A stretch of 64,000 nucleotides of DNA from contig DASTSL010000114.1 of the NCBI GenBank assembly GCA_035760705.1, positions 1-64,000 on the forward strand, in the 5' to 3' direction. The stretch is from Allomeiothermus sp035760705. Its GTDB lineage: Bacteria; Deinococcota; Deinococci; Deinococcales; Thermaceae. Position numbers and translations under genes: made by a program. The notes beneath the pieces are model-generated. The model worked only from the letters and a program-made list of their open reading frames with translations, was not told where the DNA came from and made no database searches. This document shows, in pieces, positions 50,172 through 59,321 of this stretch (position 1 is its first letter; every line of letters begins with the position of its first letter).

Positions 50172-51379
50172 TCCGGGCTGCCGGGTTGGAATCTGCCGCC
50201 TGGGGAGTGCTGATCGCCCTCGTGCTCTTCGCCGGTCTGAGCCAGGGTGGGTTCTGGGGTTGGGGTTTGCTCGGTTTGCGGGTGCTGATCGGGGTGGCGC
50301 TAATCCTATGGCTGGGCTCGGCGGTGATGCGGGGCTTTTTACGATGGCCGCCGCTGCCGCTTACCTTGGCTGCGCTCGCCTATCTGGTCATCACGGCGAT
50401 GGGGGCAGTCTCGAGCCCCTACCCCTATGGCAGCGCCCAAGCCCTGCTCGACACGGCGATGTTCGTGGCGGCCTTTTTCCTGGGCTATGTCTTTCGACCG
50501 AGTTGCAGACCGGTTTTGCTGGCGGGGTTCGGGCTGGGGGCGGGGATACTCGGGGTCTACGGGCTCTGGCAGGCCTTGGGTTTGGGTGTCACGCGGGTGA
50601 GCGGCTTGTACCTCGATTCCAACCACTACAGCGGGTTTCTGGCGTTGGCCGTGCCGATCACCCTGGGGCTGGCCCTCTCGAGCCGGGGTTTTGGGCGTGG
50701 GCTGTGGGTGGGTTTGGCGGTGCTGCTGTTCGTTAACCTGGCCCTGACCTTCTCCTGGGGCTTGCTGGCGGTCGCGCTGGCCTTGGCGGGGTGGCTGCTG
50801 GCGGGGTTCGAGCGGCAAAGGGGGTGGGCCGGGGTGTTGCGCGGCGGGCTGCTGGCGCTGAGCCTGGTCGGGCTGGCCCTGCTGATGTTGGTGAGCCTGA
50901 GCCCCCAATTGGCCGGGAATCTAGGCCAACGCACGGCCCAGCTCTTGGGGGACTGGGTCGGGGTGAGCCTCGAGAGCCGTGCCAGAATCGGGCGCGGGAG
51001 CCTCGAGTTGGTCAAGACCCACCCCTGGCTGGGGGTGGGGCCGGGAAACTTCGTCTACGCCTGGCCGCGGTACCGCCCGCCCAAGATCGAGACCGTGCCC
51101 GAGGAGATCCTGCACAAACGCATCAACTACGCCCACAACGACTACCTCCAAGTCGCCAGCGAGACCGGGCTGCTGGGTCTGGCCGCGTTTTTAGGGTTTT
51201 GGATCCTGGTGCTGAGGAAGGGCCCCCATTCACCCGTTGGCACCGGCATCAAAGTGGGGCTGATCGCGCTTTTGCTCCACGGCCTGACCGATGGGAACCT
51301 AACCTTTATCCCGGCCAATGCCGTATTGACTTATCTGTTCGCCGGGCTGTATGTGGGGGAAATGAATGATCCTGATTGA
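50168..51379 (+). CDS. O-antigen ligase-like (Wzy/WaaL) membrane protein
   Basis: 403 aa, about ten to twelve hydrophobic segments, with GLYLDSNHYSGFLALAVPIT and the large-loop signature HPWLGVGPGNFVYAWPRYRP, AHNDYLQVASETGLLGLAAF typical of Wzy_C/O-antigen ligases. Polymerises or transfers surface glycan. Overlaps the next gene by 14 nt. Confidence 0.88.
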   Translation: MIRAAGLESAAWGVLIALVLFAGLSQGGFWGWGLLGLRVLIGVALILWLGSAVMRGFLRWPPLPLTLAALAYLVITAMGAVSSPYPYGSAQALLDTAMFVAAFFLGYVFRPSCRPVLLAGFGLGAGILGVYGLWQALGLGVTRVSGLYLDSNHYSGFLALAVPITLGLALSSRGFGRGLWVGLAVLLFVNLALTFSWGLLAVALALAGWLLAGFERQRGWAGVLRGGLLALSLVGLALLMLVSLSPQLAGNLGQRTAQLLGDWVGVSLESRARIGRGSLELVKTHPWLGVGPGNFVYAWPRYRPPKIETVPEEILHKRINYAHNDYLQVASETGLLGLAAFLGFWILVLRKGPHSPVGTGIKVGLIALLLHGLTDGNLTFIPANAVLTYLFAGLYVGEMNDPD

Positions 51380-52487
51380 CGCTACGCCGCTACAGTCCGA
51401 ACATCGTCTGCGTGGGGTGGGGGCCTACGTCCGCCACCTGGTTCAGCACCTGGAAGCCAAAGGTCACAAACCCTTTTACTTCGCCTCGACGGTGGGGCTC
51501 GAGCACGTCCAGGACCTCCTCCCACTCGAGCGCACCCTCAGCGTCTACCGCCCCCACACCCCGGCCCAGGTTTACTGGGCCTACAACGAGTTAGCCATGC
51601 GCTGGGCAATCCTACGCCTGCGGCCCCGGGTTTTTTTCTGCCCGGATTTCAACGGGATCGTCAGCAACCCCTTTGGCGAATCGGTGCCGATGCTGCACGA
51701 CCTGATCCCACTCAAGGTGCCAGAGGAAGGGGAGGGGTTAGGGATCCGACTCTCGCGGCTGCGCTGGCAAGTTTACTTCGCCAAGGTGCGGCGGGCGCGG
51801 CATATCATCGCCCGCAGCGAGCAGGTTAAAAAGGACGCCGTACAGATGCTGGGCATCGCCCCCGAGCGGATCACGGTGGTGGCCCAGGGCTTGGATCGGG
51901 AACGTTTCGTGGAGAGCACCGGGCAGGGCCCCTACGCTGCGGAACCCCCGTACTTCTTGCACGTGGGGGGCTCGGGGGTCAACAAGAACATGCGCCGGGT
52001 GCTCGAGGCTTTCGCCAAGGTAGCCCCCACCCATCCCCAGACCCGGCTGTACTTTGTAGGGCCGTGGGCTCCTGCCGAGAAGGAGTGGCTGGAGGCTGAG
52101 AAAACCCGGCTGGGGCTCTTTGAGCAGGTGCGTCACCTGGGGTTTATCCCCGACACCGATCTGCCGGGCCTATACGGCAACGCGGCAGCAGTGGTGTTCC
52201 CCTCGCTCGAGGAAGGCTACGGTCTGCCGGTGCTCGAGGGGATGGCCTCGGGGGCTCCGGTCATCACCTCGAATGTCTCCTCGCTGCCGGAGGTGGCCGG
52301 GGACGCGGCCTTGCTGGTCAACCCGCTCGAGGTGGAAGCCATCGCGGCGGCCATGTGCCGGATTCTCGACGAGCCGGGGCTGGCCCAGGCGTTACGGCAG
52401 AAGGGCCGGGTGCAGGCCAGCCAGTTCTCCTGGGAGGCGCTGGCGGATCAGGTCTGGGAGAGCTTAAACCGCATTGCCGAGCGGTGA
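51366..52487 (+). CDS. Glycosyltransferase family 4
   Basis: 373 aa GT-B fold. The C-terminal half has FLHVGGSGVNKNMRRVLEAF, the nucleotide-sugar region VFPSLEEGYGLPVLEGMASG (EX7E-type), PVITSNVSSLPEVAGDAALL. Transfers a sugar from an NDP donor during glycan assembly in the cytoplasm. Last gene before the GDP-heptose operon. Confidence 0.9.
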   Translation: MILIDATPLQSEHRLRGVGAYVRHLVQHLEAKGHKPFYFASTVGLEHVQDLLPLERTLSVYRPHTPAQVYWAYNELAMRWAILRLRPRVFFCPDFNGIVSNPFGESVPMLHDLIPLKVPEEGEGLGIRLSRLRWQVYFAKVRRARHIIARSEQVKKDAVQMLGIAPERITVVAQGLDRERFVESTGQGPYAAEPPYFLHVGGSGVNKNMRRVLEAFAKVAPTHPQTRLYFVGPWAPAEKEWLEAEKTRLGLFEQVRHLGFIPDTDLPGLYGNAAAVVFPSLEEGYGLPVLEGMASGAPVITSNVSSLPEVAGDAALLVNPLEVEAIAAAMCRILDEPGLAQALRQKGRVQASQFSWEALADQVWESLNRIAER

Positions 52488-52493
52488 GGGGCT

Positions 52494-52555
52494 TGTTACG
52501 CCCCTTGTGATTTGGGCGTTTCCTCGAAGCCGTGTGAACAGGGTTGGGCGTAACA
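52494..52555. repeat. 10-bp inverted repeat upstream of the heptose operon
   Basis: TGTTACGCCC at 52494-52503 and GGGCGTAACA at 52546-52555. It may form the transcript end of the glycosyltransferase gene or a regulator site. Confidence 0.45.
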
Positions 52556-52591
52556 GGGGGGGTTATTGCGGCAGCTACGAGATTAATCGCT

Positions 52592-52624
52592 GTAACGGGG
52601 GCGTTATGGAGGCCTCGCTAAGTT
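52592..52624 (+). promoter_or_regulatory. SARP-type promoter of the GDP-heptose operon
   Basis: GTAACGG and GTTATGG start 11 bp apart; TAAGTT (52619-52624) starts 16 bp after the second repeat, the same geometry as in the minus-strand cluster. The second repeat is imperfect. Confidence 0.5.
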
Positions 52625-52657
52625 AGAACCTGGAGCCCGATGCGAGGTGATATGCAG

Positions 52658-53710
52658 ATGATTATTCGAGCCCGTGCGCCTTTACGGATCAGCTTCGGGG
52701 GTGGGGGAACCGATGTCCCCCCCTACTGCGACGAACGTGGGGGAGTGGTGCTCTCGGCCACCATCAACCGCTACGCCCTGGCCTCGCTGGTCCCCGGCGG
52801 CGACCGCTTTAGCGTGCGCAGCATCGATTACGACCAGAGCATCGAGTACGGGATCAATGACTCCTTTGTCTTCGATGGCCAGCTCGACCTCGCCAAGGGG
52901 GTGCTCGAGCACTTTCGCCGGACGCACGGGCTCAAGGACGGCTTCGAGGTGGCCCTGCACAACGACGCCCCCCCAGGGTCGGGCTTGGGCTCTTCCTCGG
53001 CCATCACGGTAGCCCTGATCGGAGCCATCGCCGAGCACCTGCGATTGTCCTTCGACAAGTACCAGATCGCCGACCTAGCCTACCGCATCGAGCGCGAGGA
53101 CATCGGGATCAAGGGTGGCAAGCAGGATCAGTACGCGGCCACCTTCGGCGGGTTCAACTTCATCGAGTTCCACCCCGACAGCACCGTGGTGAACCCGCTC
53201 CGGCTCCCGGCGCAGACTGTTTGGGAACTCGAGTACAGCCTAGTCTTCGCCTTCGTGGGCGGTCAGCACTTCTCCGGGCACATCATCGAGAAGCAGCAGG
53301 AGAACTACCAGAAAGGCCAATACGACGCGGTGCGGGCCATGGACGAGATCAAGGCCATCGCCTACGAGATGAAGCGGGCCCTGCTGCGCGGCCAACTTCA
53401 GGGGTTCGGCGGTCTCCTCGACGCCGCCTGGCAGTGCAAGAAGCGCATGGCCGAGGGCATCAGCAACCCCCGCATCGACGAGGTGTACGAGGAGGCCAAG
53501 AAGGCCGGGGCGGTGGGCGGCAAGGTCACCGGCGCGGGTGGGGGTGGCTTTATGTTCTTCTACTGCGACCCCTACCGCCGCTTTGCCGTGCAGGAAGCCC
53601 TCAAGAAGACCGGGGCCCAGGTGGTGAACCTGAGCTTCGTGGAGGAGGGCATCTCGGCCTGGACGCTGAACGGGAGCGCCCTCGAGTCCAAGGCCCTGGT
53701 CGCCAAGTAG
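52658..53710 (+). CDS. hddA: D-glycero-alpha-D-manno-heptose 7-phosphate kinase (GHMP kinase)
   Basis: Start at ATG 52658 (MIIRARAPLRISFGGGGTD), 8 nt after GAGGTG; ATGs at 52640 and 52652 are alternatives. GHMP motifs: PLRISFGGGGTDVPPY, the ATP loop PPGSGLGSSSAITVALIGA, and KVTGAGGGGFMFFY. Makes heptose 1,7-bisphosphate. The adjacent gmhA and hddC-gmhB genes complete the GDP-heptose route, which supports this specificity over fucokinase or mevalonate kinase. Confidence 0.88.
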   Translation: MIIRARAPLRISFGGGGTDVPPYCDERGGVVLSATINRYALASLVPGGDRFSVRSIDYDQSIEYGINDSFVFDGQLDLAKGVLEHFRRTHGLKDGFEVALHNDAPPGSGLGSSSAITVALIGAIAEHLRLSFDKYQIADLAYRIEREDIGIKGGKQDQYAATFGGFNFIEFHPDSTVVNPLRLPAQTVWELEYSLVFAFVGGQHFSGHIIEKQQENYQKGQYDAVRAMDEIKAIAYEMKRALLRGQLQGFGGLLDAAWQCKKRMAEGISNPRIDEVYEEAKKAGAVGGKVTGAGGGGFMFFYCDPYRRFAVQEALKKTGAQVVNLSFVEEGISAWTLNGSALESKALVAK

Positions 53711-53717
53711 GAGACCC

Positions 53718-54293
53718 ATGACGCAACCCACCGTATCCGTGTTTGATCAGGCGATGGACGATCACCTCGAGGTGGCTCGAGCCACCCGTGCCCTGGCTCC
53801 CCAAGTGGCCCAGGCCGCCCAGATGATGACCGAGTGCTTACGCAATGGGGGTCAGATCTTCTTCTGCGGCAACGGCGGTTCCGCCGCCGACTCGCAGCAC
53901 CTCGCCGCCGAGTTCGTGGGCCGTTTCCTCAAGGAACGCCGCGCTCTGCCGGCCCAGGCCCTCAGCGTGAACACCTCGATCCTCACCGCCATCGGCAACG
54001 ACTATAGCTACGACAAGGTCTTCGCCCGGCAGGTCGAGGCCATGGGTAAGCCGGATGACGTCCTGGTGGGGATCACCACCAGCGGCAACAGCCCCAATAT
54101 CCTCGCCGCCGCCCTAGCTGCCCGCGCCGCAGGCATGAAGGTCATCGGCATGACCGGCGCGGGCGGGGGCAAGCTAGCGGCCCTCTGCGACCTGCTGCTG
54201 GCGGTGCCGTCCAAGAGCACCCCGCGCATCCAGGAGATGCACATCCTGATGGGCCACAGCTTCTGCCAGATGGTCGAAGAAGCTCTTCTCTAG
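53718..54293 (+). CDS. gmhA: Sedoheptulose 7-phosphate isomerase
   Basis: 191 aa SIS-domain protein: GQIFFCGNGGSAADSQHLAAEFVGRFLKE (split: GQIFFCGNGGSAADS, QHLAAEFVGRF), SVNTSILTAIGNDYSYDKVF, GITTSGNSPNI, and HILMGHSFCQMVEEAL near the end. Converts sedoheptulose 7-phosphate to D-glycero-D-manno-heptose 7-phosphate. 7 nt after hddA, with GGAG as ribosome site. Confidence 0.93.
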   Translation: MTQPTVSVFDQAMDDHLEVARATRALAPQVAQAAQMMTECLRNGGQIFFCGNGGSAADSQHLAAEFVGRFLKERRALPAQALSVNTSILTAIGNDYSYDKVFARQVEAMGKPDDVLVGITTSGNSPNILAAALAARAAGMKVIGMTGAGGGKLAALCDLLLAVPSKSTPRIQEMHILMGHSFCQMVEEALL

Positions 54294-54360
54294 CCCTTCG
54301 GCATGAGGCCCAAAGCAGCGGAAGAACCGTTGTTGATCGAAATGAGGCCAAAGGCTTGGC

Positions 54361-55557
54361 ATGTTGAAACCACCCAGACAAGCCGTGATCCTGGCCGGGG
54401 GCTTAGGCACCCGGCTGGGGGCTTTGACCCAAGAGACCCCCAAACCGCTTCTTTCGGTGGCGGGTAAACCCTTTCTGGATTATCTGCTCTGGAACCTCAA
54501 GCGCCATGGCTTCGAGCGCATCTTGTTCTTGGCCGGGTACAAAGCCATGCAGATCATCGAGCGCTATGGCAGCGGAGCACGCCACGGCCTCGAAGTCGAG
54601 TACGCTGTCGAGACCGAGCCGATGGGCACGGGCGGCGCGTTGCGGCTCGCCAAGGATTACCTGGACGAGCGCTTTCTCCTGCTCAACGGGGACACCCTGC
54701 TCGATTTCAATTATCTCGATCTGGCTTTGCTCGAGGGCACCGCCGCCGTAGCCTTGCGCCGGGTTCCCGACGCGGCCCGCTACGGGCGGGTGAGGCTTGA
54801 GGGAAACCGGATCATCGGGTTTGGCGAGAAGGAAGGAAGCGGCCCCGGCCTGGTGAATGGCGGGGTGTACGTGCTTTCGCGGCAAGCCGTTGAACTCCTG
54901 CCCGAAGGGGTGAGCTCGCTCGAGCGCGACCTCTTCCCCCGGCTCGTCGAGCGGGGGGATCTGCTCGGCAAGCCCTACGAGGGCTTCTTCCTGGATATCG
55001 GCCTACCCGAGACCTACACCGAGGCCCAGACTGCCCTCCCCGCCTGGCGGGAAAAACCGGCGGTGTTCCTCGACCGCGACGGGGTGTTGAACCACGATGA
55101 GGGCTACACCCACCGGCCCGAGCAGTGGCGCTGGACCGAGGGAGCCGTCGAGGCAGTGAAGTGGCTCAACGACCGGGGATATCTGGTGTTGGTGCTCACC
55201 AACCAGGCGGGAATCGCGCGGGGCTACTACAGCGAGGAACACTTTCTGAAGTTCACGGATTGGATTCACGAGCAACTGCGCTTGGCCGGGGCGCACCTCG
55301 AGGCCACCTATTACTGCCCCTACCACCCTGAGGGCTTGGGCCAGTACCGCCGCGAGTCAGAAGATCGCAAACCCAACCCCGGTATGTTCCTGCGGGCCAT
55401 CGCCGAGTGGCAGCCCGATCTCTCGCGCAGCCTGGCGATCGGCGACAAGGAAAGCGACCTCCGGGCGGCCCGGGCAGCAGGGGTGCGGGCGCGGCTTTTT
55501 GCTGGAGGCAATCTGCTCGAGTTCGTCCAGGGTGCTCTCGGTGAATCCGTGCGTTAG
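54361..55557 (+). CDS. Fused heptose 1-phosphate guanylyltransferase and heptose bisphosphatase
   Basis: Residues 1-225 are a nucleotidyltransferase (AVILAGGLGTRLGALTQETP KPLL start, VETEPMGTGGAL, LLLNGDTLLDFNY), HddC-like. Residues 237-398 are a HAD phosphatase of the GmhB/HisB type (VFLDRDGVLNHDEGYTHRPE, VLTNQAGIARGYYSEEHF, YYCPYHPEG zinc loop, RKPNPGMFLRA, GDKESDLRAARAAGV). Normally these are separate genes. With HddA and GmhA upstream the full GDP-heptose pathway is present. GMP-heptose versus ADP chemistry is inferred from HddA presence. Confidence 0.88.
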   Translation: MLKPPRQAVILAGGLGTRLGALTQETPKPLLSVAGKPFLDYLLWNLKRHGFERILFLAGYKAMQIIERYGSGARHGLEVEYAVETEPMGTGGALRLAKDYLDERFLLLNGDTLLDFNYLDLALLEGTAAVALRRVPDAARYGRVRLEGNRIIGFGEKEGSGPGLVNGGVYVLSRQAVELLPEGVSSLERDLFPRLVERGDLLGKPYEGFFLDIGLPETYTEAQTALPAWREKPAVFLDRDGVLNHDEGYTHRPEQWRWTEGAVEAVKWLNDRGYLVLVLTNQAGIARGYYSEEHFLKFTDWIHEQLRLAGAHLEATYYCPYHPEGLGQYRRESEDRKPNPGMFLRAIAEWQPDLSRSLAIGDKESDLRAARAAGVRARLFAGGNLLEFVQGALGESVR

Positions 55558-55566
55558 GAGGAGTGG

Positions 55567-56712
55567 ATGCGGGTCGGATTTTTCACCTACGGGATGGGGC
55601 AGCATCTCACGGGAATAGGCCGTTACACGGTGGAGCTGACCCGTGCCTTGAAAGCTGCTGAACCCGGCCTCGAGATCGTCCTGCTCAACCCCTACCCGGA
55701 TTCTCCGCTCGAATGGTATCGGGAGTTCGAGACCTACCCGGTTCCCACATTGCAAAAGGTTCCGGCGGCGGCCAGCCTGGGCAACTGGGTGTTGCACCGG
55801 GCGGCACTCGAACTCAAACTCGACATCCTCCACGACCCCTGTGGCATCGCGCCTTTTCTAGTTCCGACCAAGGCCTACCGGCGGGTCACCACCATCCACG
55901 ATGCGATCCCCCTGGTGATGCCCGAGGTTCAACCCTGGGCGACCCGGTTAGTGTTTCGCACCCTGGTTCCGCTGGCCCGTTATACCGCCGATGCAGTCTT
56001 TACCGTGAGCCAGCATGCTGCCCTGGACTTGGCCCGCCACGCCCGGCTGCCCGAGAGCAAGCTCTTCGTGGCCCCCAACGCGGTGAATCCGCCCCTGGCA
56101 ATGAGCGAAGCGGAGGTTCGGGCGGCGCTCGAGCGCCTGGGCGTCAAATCCCCCTACTTTTTGGCGGTGGGCCAGTTGGCGGCCCGTAAAAACTTGCCCC
56201 GGCTACTGGAGGCTTTCGCCGTGCTCCGCCGGGAGAACCCCGAGCTAAACCTGGCCGTGGTGGGGCCGAGCACCTGGAAGGGTCACGAGGTCTTCCAAAA
56301 AGCCCAAAGCCTCGAGGGAGTGACCCTCACCGGTTTCGTCTCCGACTCTGATTTGGACGCGCTGTACTACGGGGCGCTGGCCTTGGTCTTTCCCTCGCTT
56401 TACGAAGGTTTTGGCATCCCCGCGATCGAGGCGATGGCCCACGGAACTCCGGTCTTGGCCGCTGAGGCTAGTTCCTTGCCGGAGGTGGTGGGCGAGGCCG
56501 GGCTGCTCTTCGACCCGACGTCGGTGGAGGCCATCGCCGCAGCAATGCGCCGAATCTGGCGGGATGAGAGTTTGCGTGAGGAACTTAAAGGGCGGGGGCT
56601 CGAGCGGGTCAAGCAATACACTTGGGCCGAAACCGCCCGCAAAACCCTGGAGGTTTACCGGAATTTATTGGGCGGCCAGGTCGTTCGCCAAGAGACGTAT
56701 TCGGAAGCCTAG
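55567..56712 (+). CDS. Glycosyltransferase family 4
   Basis: 381 aa GT-B. N-terminal GMGQHLTGIGRYTVELTRAL, a middle VTTIHDAIPLV and FTVSQHAALDLARHA, then YFLAVGQLAARKNLPRLLEA, VFPSLYEGFGIPAIEAMAHG and PVLAAEASSLPEVVGEAGLL. Strong RBS GGAGGAG. Placed right after the GDP-heptose genes, it may use that donor; this is an inference from position. Confidence 0.9.
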   Translation: MRVGFFTYGMGQHLTGIGRYTVELTRALKAAEPGLEIVLLNPYPDSPLEWYREFETYPVPTLQKVPAAASLGNWVLHRAALELKLDILHDPCGIAPFLVPTKAYRRVTTIHDAIPLVMPEVQPWATRLVFRTLVPLARYTADAVFTVSQHAALDLARHARLPESKLFVAPNAVNPPLAMSEAEVRAALERLGVKSPYFLAVGQLAARKNLPRLLEAFAVLRRENPELNLAVVGPSTWKGHEVFQKAQSLEGVTLTGFVSDSDLDALYYGALALVFPSLYEGFGIPAIEAMAHGTPVLAAEASSLPEVVGEAGLLFDPTSVEAIAAAMRRIWRDESLREELKGRGLERVKQYTWAETARKTLEVYRNLLGGQVVRQETYSEA

Positions 56713-56731
56713 AAAATGAGGAGATTGTGTC

Positions 56732-58684
56732 ATGCGGAGAAACACTTACTTACCGGCCACAGTTTTACTGGCCTTGCTCCTGATCCTTTTAGTAGTTGTA
56801 GCCTTCGGCCAGGGTGGGGATCGCACCCGGCCCACCCTCACCCTGAGCAACCCGCCCAGCGGCAGCAGTGTCAATGTGGGGAACGTCACCGTAAGTGGGG
56901 AAGCCAGCGACGACACCGGCGTGACCCGCCTCACCTATCGCTTGGGCGCGAACCCTGAGCAAGAGGTGAAGATCACCCCTGGAACCAAGGTAGAGTTCGG
57001 CTTTACCGTAGATCTCAAGCCCGGCCACAACGTGCTCATCCTGAGCGCTTACGATGCCGCCGGAAACCGCGCCTCGAGCACCGTCACGGTGAGCTACACT
57101 GCGGCTGCGGCTTTGCCTTTGCCAGGAGCCTGGCCTTCGCCCACCGGTGCTCCGCCGACCCTGCTACAGGCTTACTGGATCAACCATTATGTGACCGCCA
57201 CCGATAGCCAAGTGGAGGTCAAGTACATGGAGTACCGGCCTCGCCAATTCGATACCGGGGTCAGCCTGATCCGCCGCGCCGCCGAGCAACGCTTTGCTGA
57301 GTCCAAGCTCGATGACCCCGGCCCCTACAGAGGTTGGGACGTGCTGATTCTGCCCGGAGGGGGTACCTACACCGGCTCGACCGGTAAGAACCTGCTCGAG
57401 ATCTACCTCAACCGTACGGCCAGGGTGGGCTTGATCTGGTACGCCAACCCCAACGACCTTCCTTCCTGGATGCAAAACCAGGGCTGGACTCGAGGAGCGG
57501 ATGTTAAGATAGATGGCAAAAGCTACCCGGTTTTCCTGCGTACGATGGGCGCGGGTCAGCAGTTGCTGGGGGGGATCGAGCGCAAGTCGGGGCGGGCCTA
57601 CACGGTACTGCTGGCCGAGCGTGACAACAAACCCTCCATTGCCCCTCCGGTTCCCGCCGGGCTCGAGGTGCCCCAGCCCAACACCGCCTGTCCCGATTGG
57701 GTGCACGACCAGTACATGGTCAAGGGCCTCGACGGGAAGATGTACCGCACCTGGCATCCCCAGATTGACCCGGTCTACTGGTGTTACTTCGGCCACGAAC
57801 ACGGCTCCGACCCGCGCATGTTCGCGGCCTTTGACAAAATCGCCCCGGCCTTCGGCTATGTGAGCCAGAAAGCCAATGCCGATGAGCCACACACCGGTTT
57901 CAAGCTCTTCGCCTACGACGACAACCAAGGGCATTCGTGGCTGATTCAGTTCCACATCGGCACGGGCGGTAAGGGCCGGCTCTGCACCCGCTTCCACGAA
58001 TACAATGTGTGGGTAGCGAACCGACAAAGTGGTGAATTGCTGGCTGATCTGCACTTCATGACCGACACCGGCCCGGCCTTGGATGCCAGCGCAAGCGGAA
58101 CCCCTGACGACCCCGGTAAGGCCAACACCACCCGTTACAAACCCGAGGGGTGCCCGGATAATCTCGACATCCCCATGAACAACGACCAGGGCCGCCGCCG
58201 GATTCCCCAGATTGATCGCAACGGCTACGAGACCTGGCAGCCCAGCTTACCCAAGACTTTAGGGATGTTTGGCGCACGCGGCTATAACACCGACAACCCC
58301 CAGACCCGCTGCTCTACCGAGACCGATGCCCAGGGCAACCCCACCTGCAAAGAAGTGATCAAGACCAAATCCGACTATGACTGGGGCGAGAACCGCTGGT
58401 TTATCATCGCCGAGGCGGATGCCAACAAGGGCTTTGGCATTGATGCCAGCACTGCCCTGGCGACCGGGGTTTTCTACACCGATCCCAAGGGCCTCGAGCT
58501 GCGCAAACCCACCGACCCCGACGCGGTGCACCAGTACATCAAATCCGGCCTGGACATCGTTCACATCACCGGGGAGCGTTGGATTCCCTATGACCCCTGG
58601 TGGGTGCAGTACCGAGCAGTACCCTCGGGCAAGGTGTTTTTCTCCGGACATAACCTTGAAGACTCGCTACGCCAGCCCAACTGA
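56732..58684 (+). CDS. Large exported protein with N-terminal Ig-like domain (650 aa)
   Basis: Signal or anchor (LPATVLLALLLILLVVVAFG), then an Ig-like domain of the bacterial kind (TLTLSNPPSGSSVNVGNVTV, GHNVLILSAYDAAGNRASS). The remaining 500 residues contain WDVLILPGGGTYTG, GLIWYANPNDLPSWMQNQG, YWCYFGHEHGSDPRMFAAFD and TGFKLFAYDDNQGHSWLIQF; I recognise no enzyme family. His/Asp clusters (GHEHGSDP, ENRWFIIAE) could bind metal. Six or so Cys may form disulfides. Last gene of the run, closed by a strong terminator. Possibly a surface glycan-acting or structural protein. Confidence 0.75.
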   Translation: MRRNTYLPATVLLALLLILLVVVAFGQGGDRTRPTLTLSNPPSGSSVNVGNVTVSGEASDDTGVTRLTYRLGANPEQEVKITPGTKVEFGFTVDLKPGHNVLILSAYDAAGNRASSTVTVSYTAAAALPLPGAWPSPTGAPPTLLQAYWINHYVTATDSQVEVKYMEYRPRQFDTGVSLIRRAAEQRFAESKLDDPGPYRGWDVLILPGGGTYTGSTGKNLLEIYLNRTARVGLIWYANPNDLPSWMQNQGWTRGADVKIDGKSYPVFLRTMGAGQQLLGGIERKSGRAYTVLLAERDNKPSIAPPVPAGLEVPQPNTACPDWVHDQYMVKGLDGKMYRTWHPQIDPVYWCYFGHEHGSDPRMFAAFDKIAPAFGYVSQKANADEPHTGFKLFAYDDNQGHSWLIQFHIGTGGKGRLCTRFHEYNVWVANRQSGELLADLHFMTDTGPALDASASGTPDDPGKANTTRYKPEGCPDNLDIPMNNDQGRRRIPQIDRNGYETWQPSLPKTLGMFGARGYNTDNPQTRCSTETDAQGNPTCKEVIKTKSDYDWGENRWFIIAEADANKGFGIDASTALATGVFYTDPKGLELRKPTDPDAVHQYIKSGLDIVHITGERWIPYDPWWVQYRAVPSGKVFFSGHNLEDSLRQPN

Positions 58685-58702
58685 GCCTCCCCTCGCCAAA
58701 AA

Positions 58703-58733
58703 CCCCACCCCAGGCTGGGTGGGGTTTGTTTTT
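58703..58733 (+). terminator. Strong intrinsic terminator of the polysaccharide operon
   Basis: CCCCACCC-CAGGCT-GGGTGGGG followed by TTTGTTTTT, 19 bp after the stop. Confidence 0.9.
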
Positions 58734-58734
58734 G

Positions 58735-59321
58735 AGGGTGGTTCCCAGGCGGCTAACCTCGAGGGTGAACCTGTCTCCAAGCGCCAGAGCCGTTTGCAAT
58801 TTGCTTGACCGAACCCCGGTGTTACAAACCACCACTGGCTTCGGGGCAAAACTACACCTCCCCCACAGAAGCTTCCTGGCACGGGTTCATGCTATTTGTC
58901 ACGACCATCTCGCTAAAGTTTGCCCTGAACCCTACGAAACATGGCTCCCCACCGAACTTCTGTATCAACCCTTCCATAGCCGAAGGTGTAGGGTTAGCCC
59001 TCTTCCCGCCCGTACTCTGCACCAGACAGGAAAGTGGAGAGGTTTTATCTGTCCACGACTGTATGGGGAGACTACCTTGGCTCGAGGTTTCTGCTCGGCA
59101 CCTCTGGCGCTCTCTATAAGAATTGACCGTACGGGCAGTGGTGCCGAGCGCAAGACGCTCGGTGCGGAGGGCTCAGGCTGGGCCCTAACCCCCTGGCCTG
59201 CTTATCAAGCATTACCGCGACCTCTCAGATCTGCTTTGACGTGACCGATGGCAGGCACACCACGGTGCCGGTGGGCTAAAGCCCACTACACCCTGGAGGG
59301 CCCAGAAGAGTGCTGTAGATC
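58735..59321. other. 590-bp intergenic region with hairpins, no gene seen
   Basis: No frame looks coding (composition drops to lower GC, no ribosome sites). It contains CCGAGCG-CAAGA-CGCTCGG at about 59147-59165 and GTGGGC-TAAA-GCCCAC at 59271-59286, the latter like short palindromic repeats dispersed in many genomes. The lower GC part (58,860-59,130) may be decayed or foreign DNA. Confidence 0.5.

Noticed and set aside
52550..52568. GTAACAG/GTTATTG pair as a second SARP site before hddA
   Set aside because: The copies are 12 bp apart and have no -10 box at the right offset; only the pair at 52592 fits.
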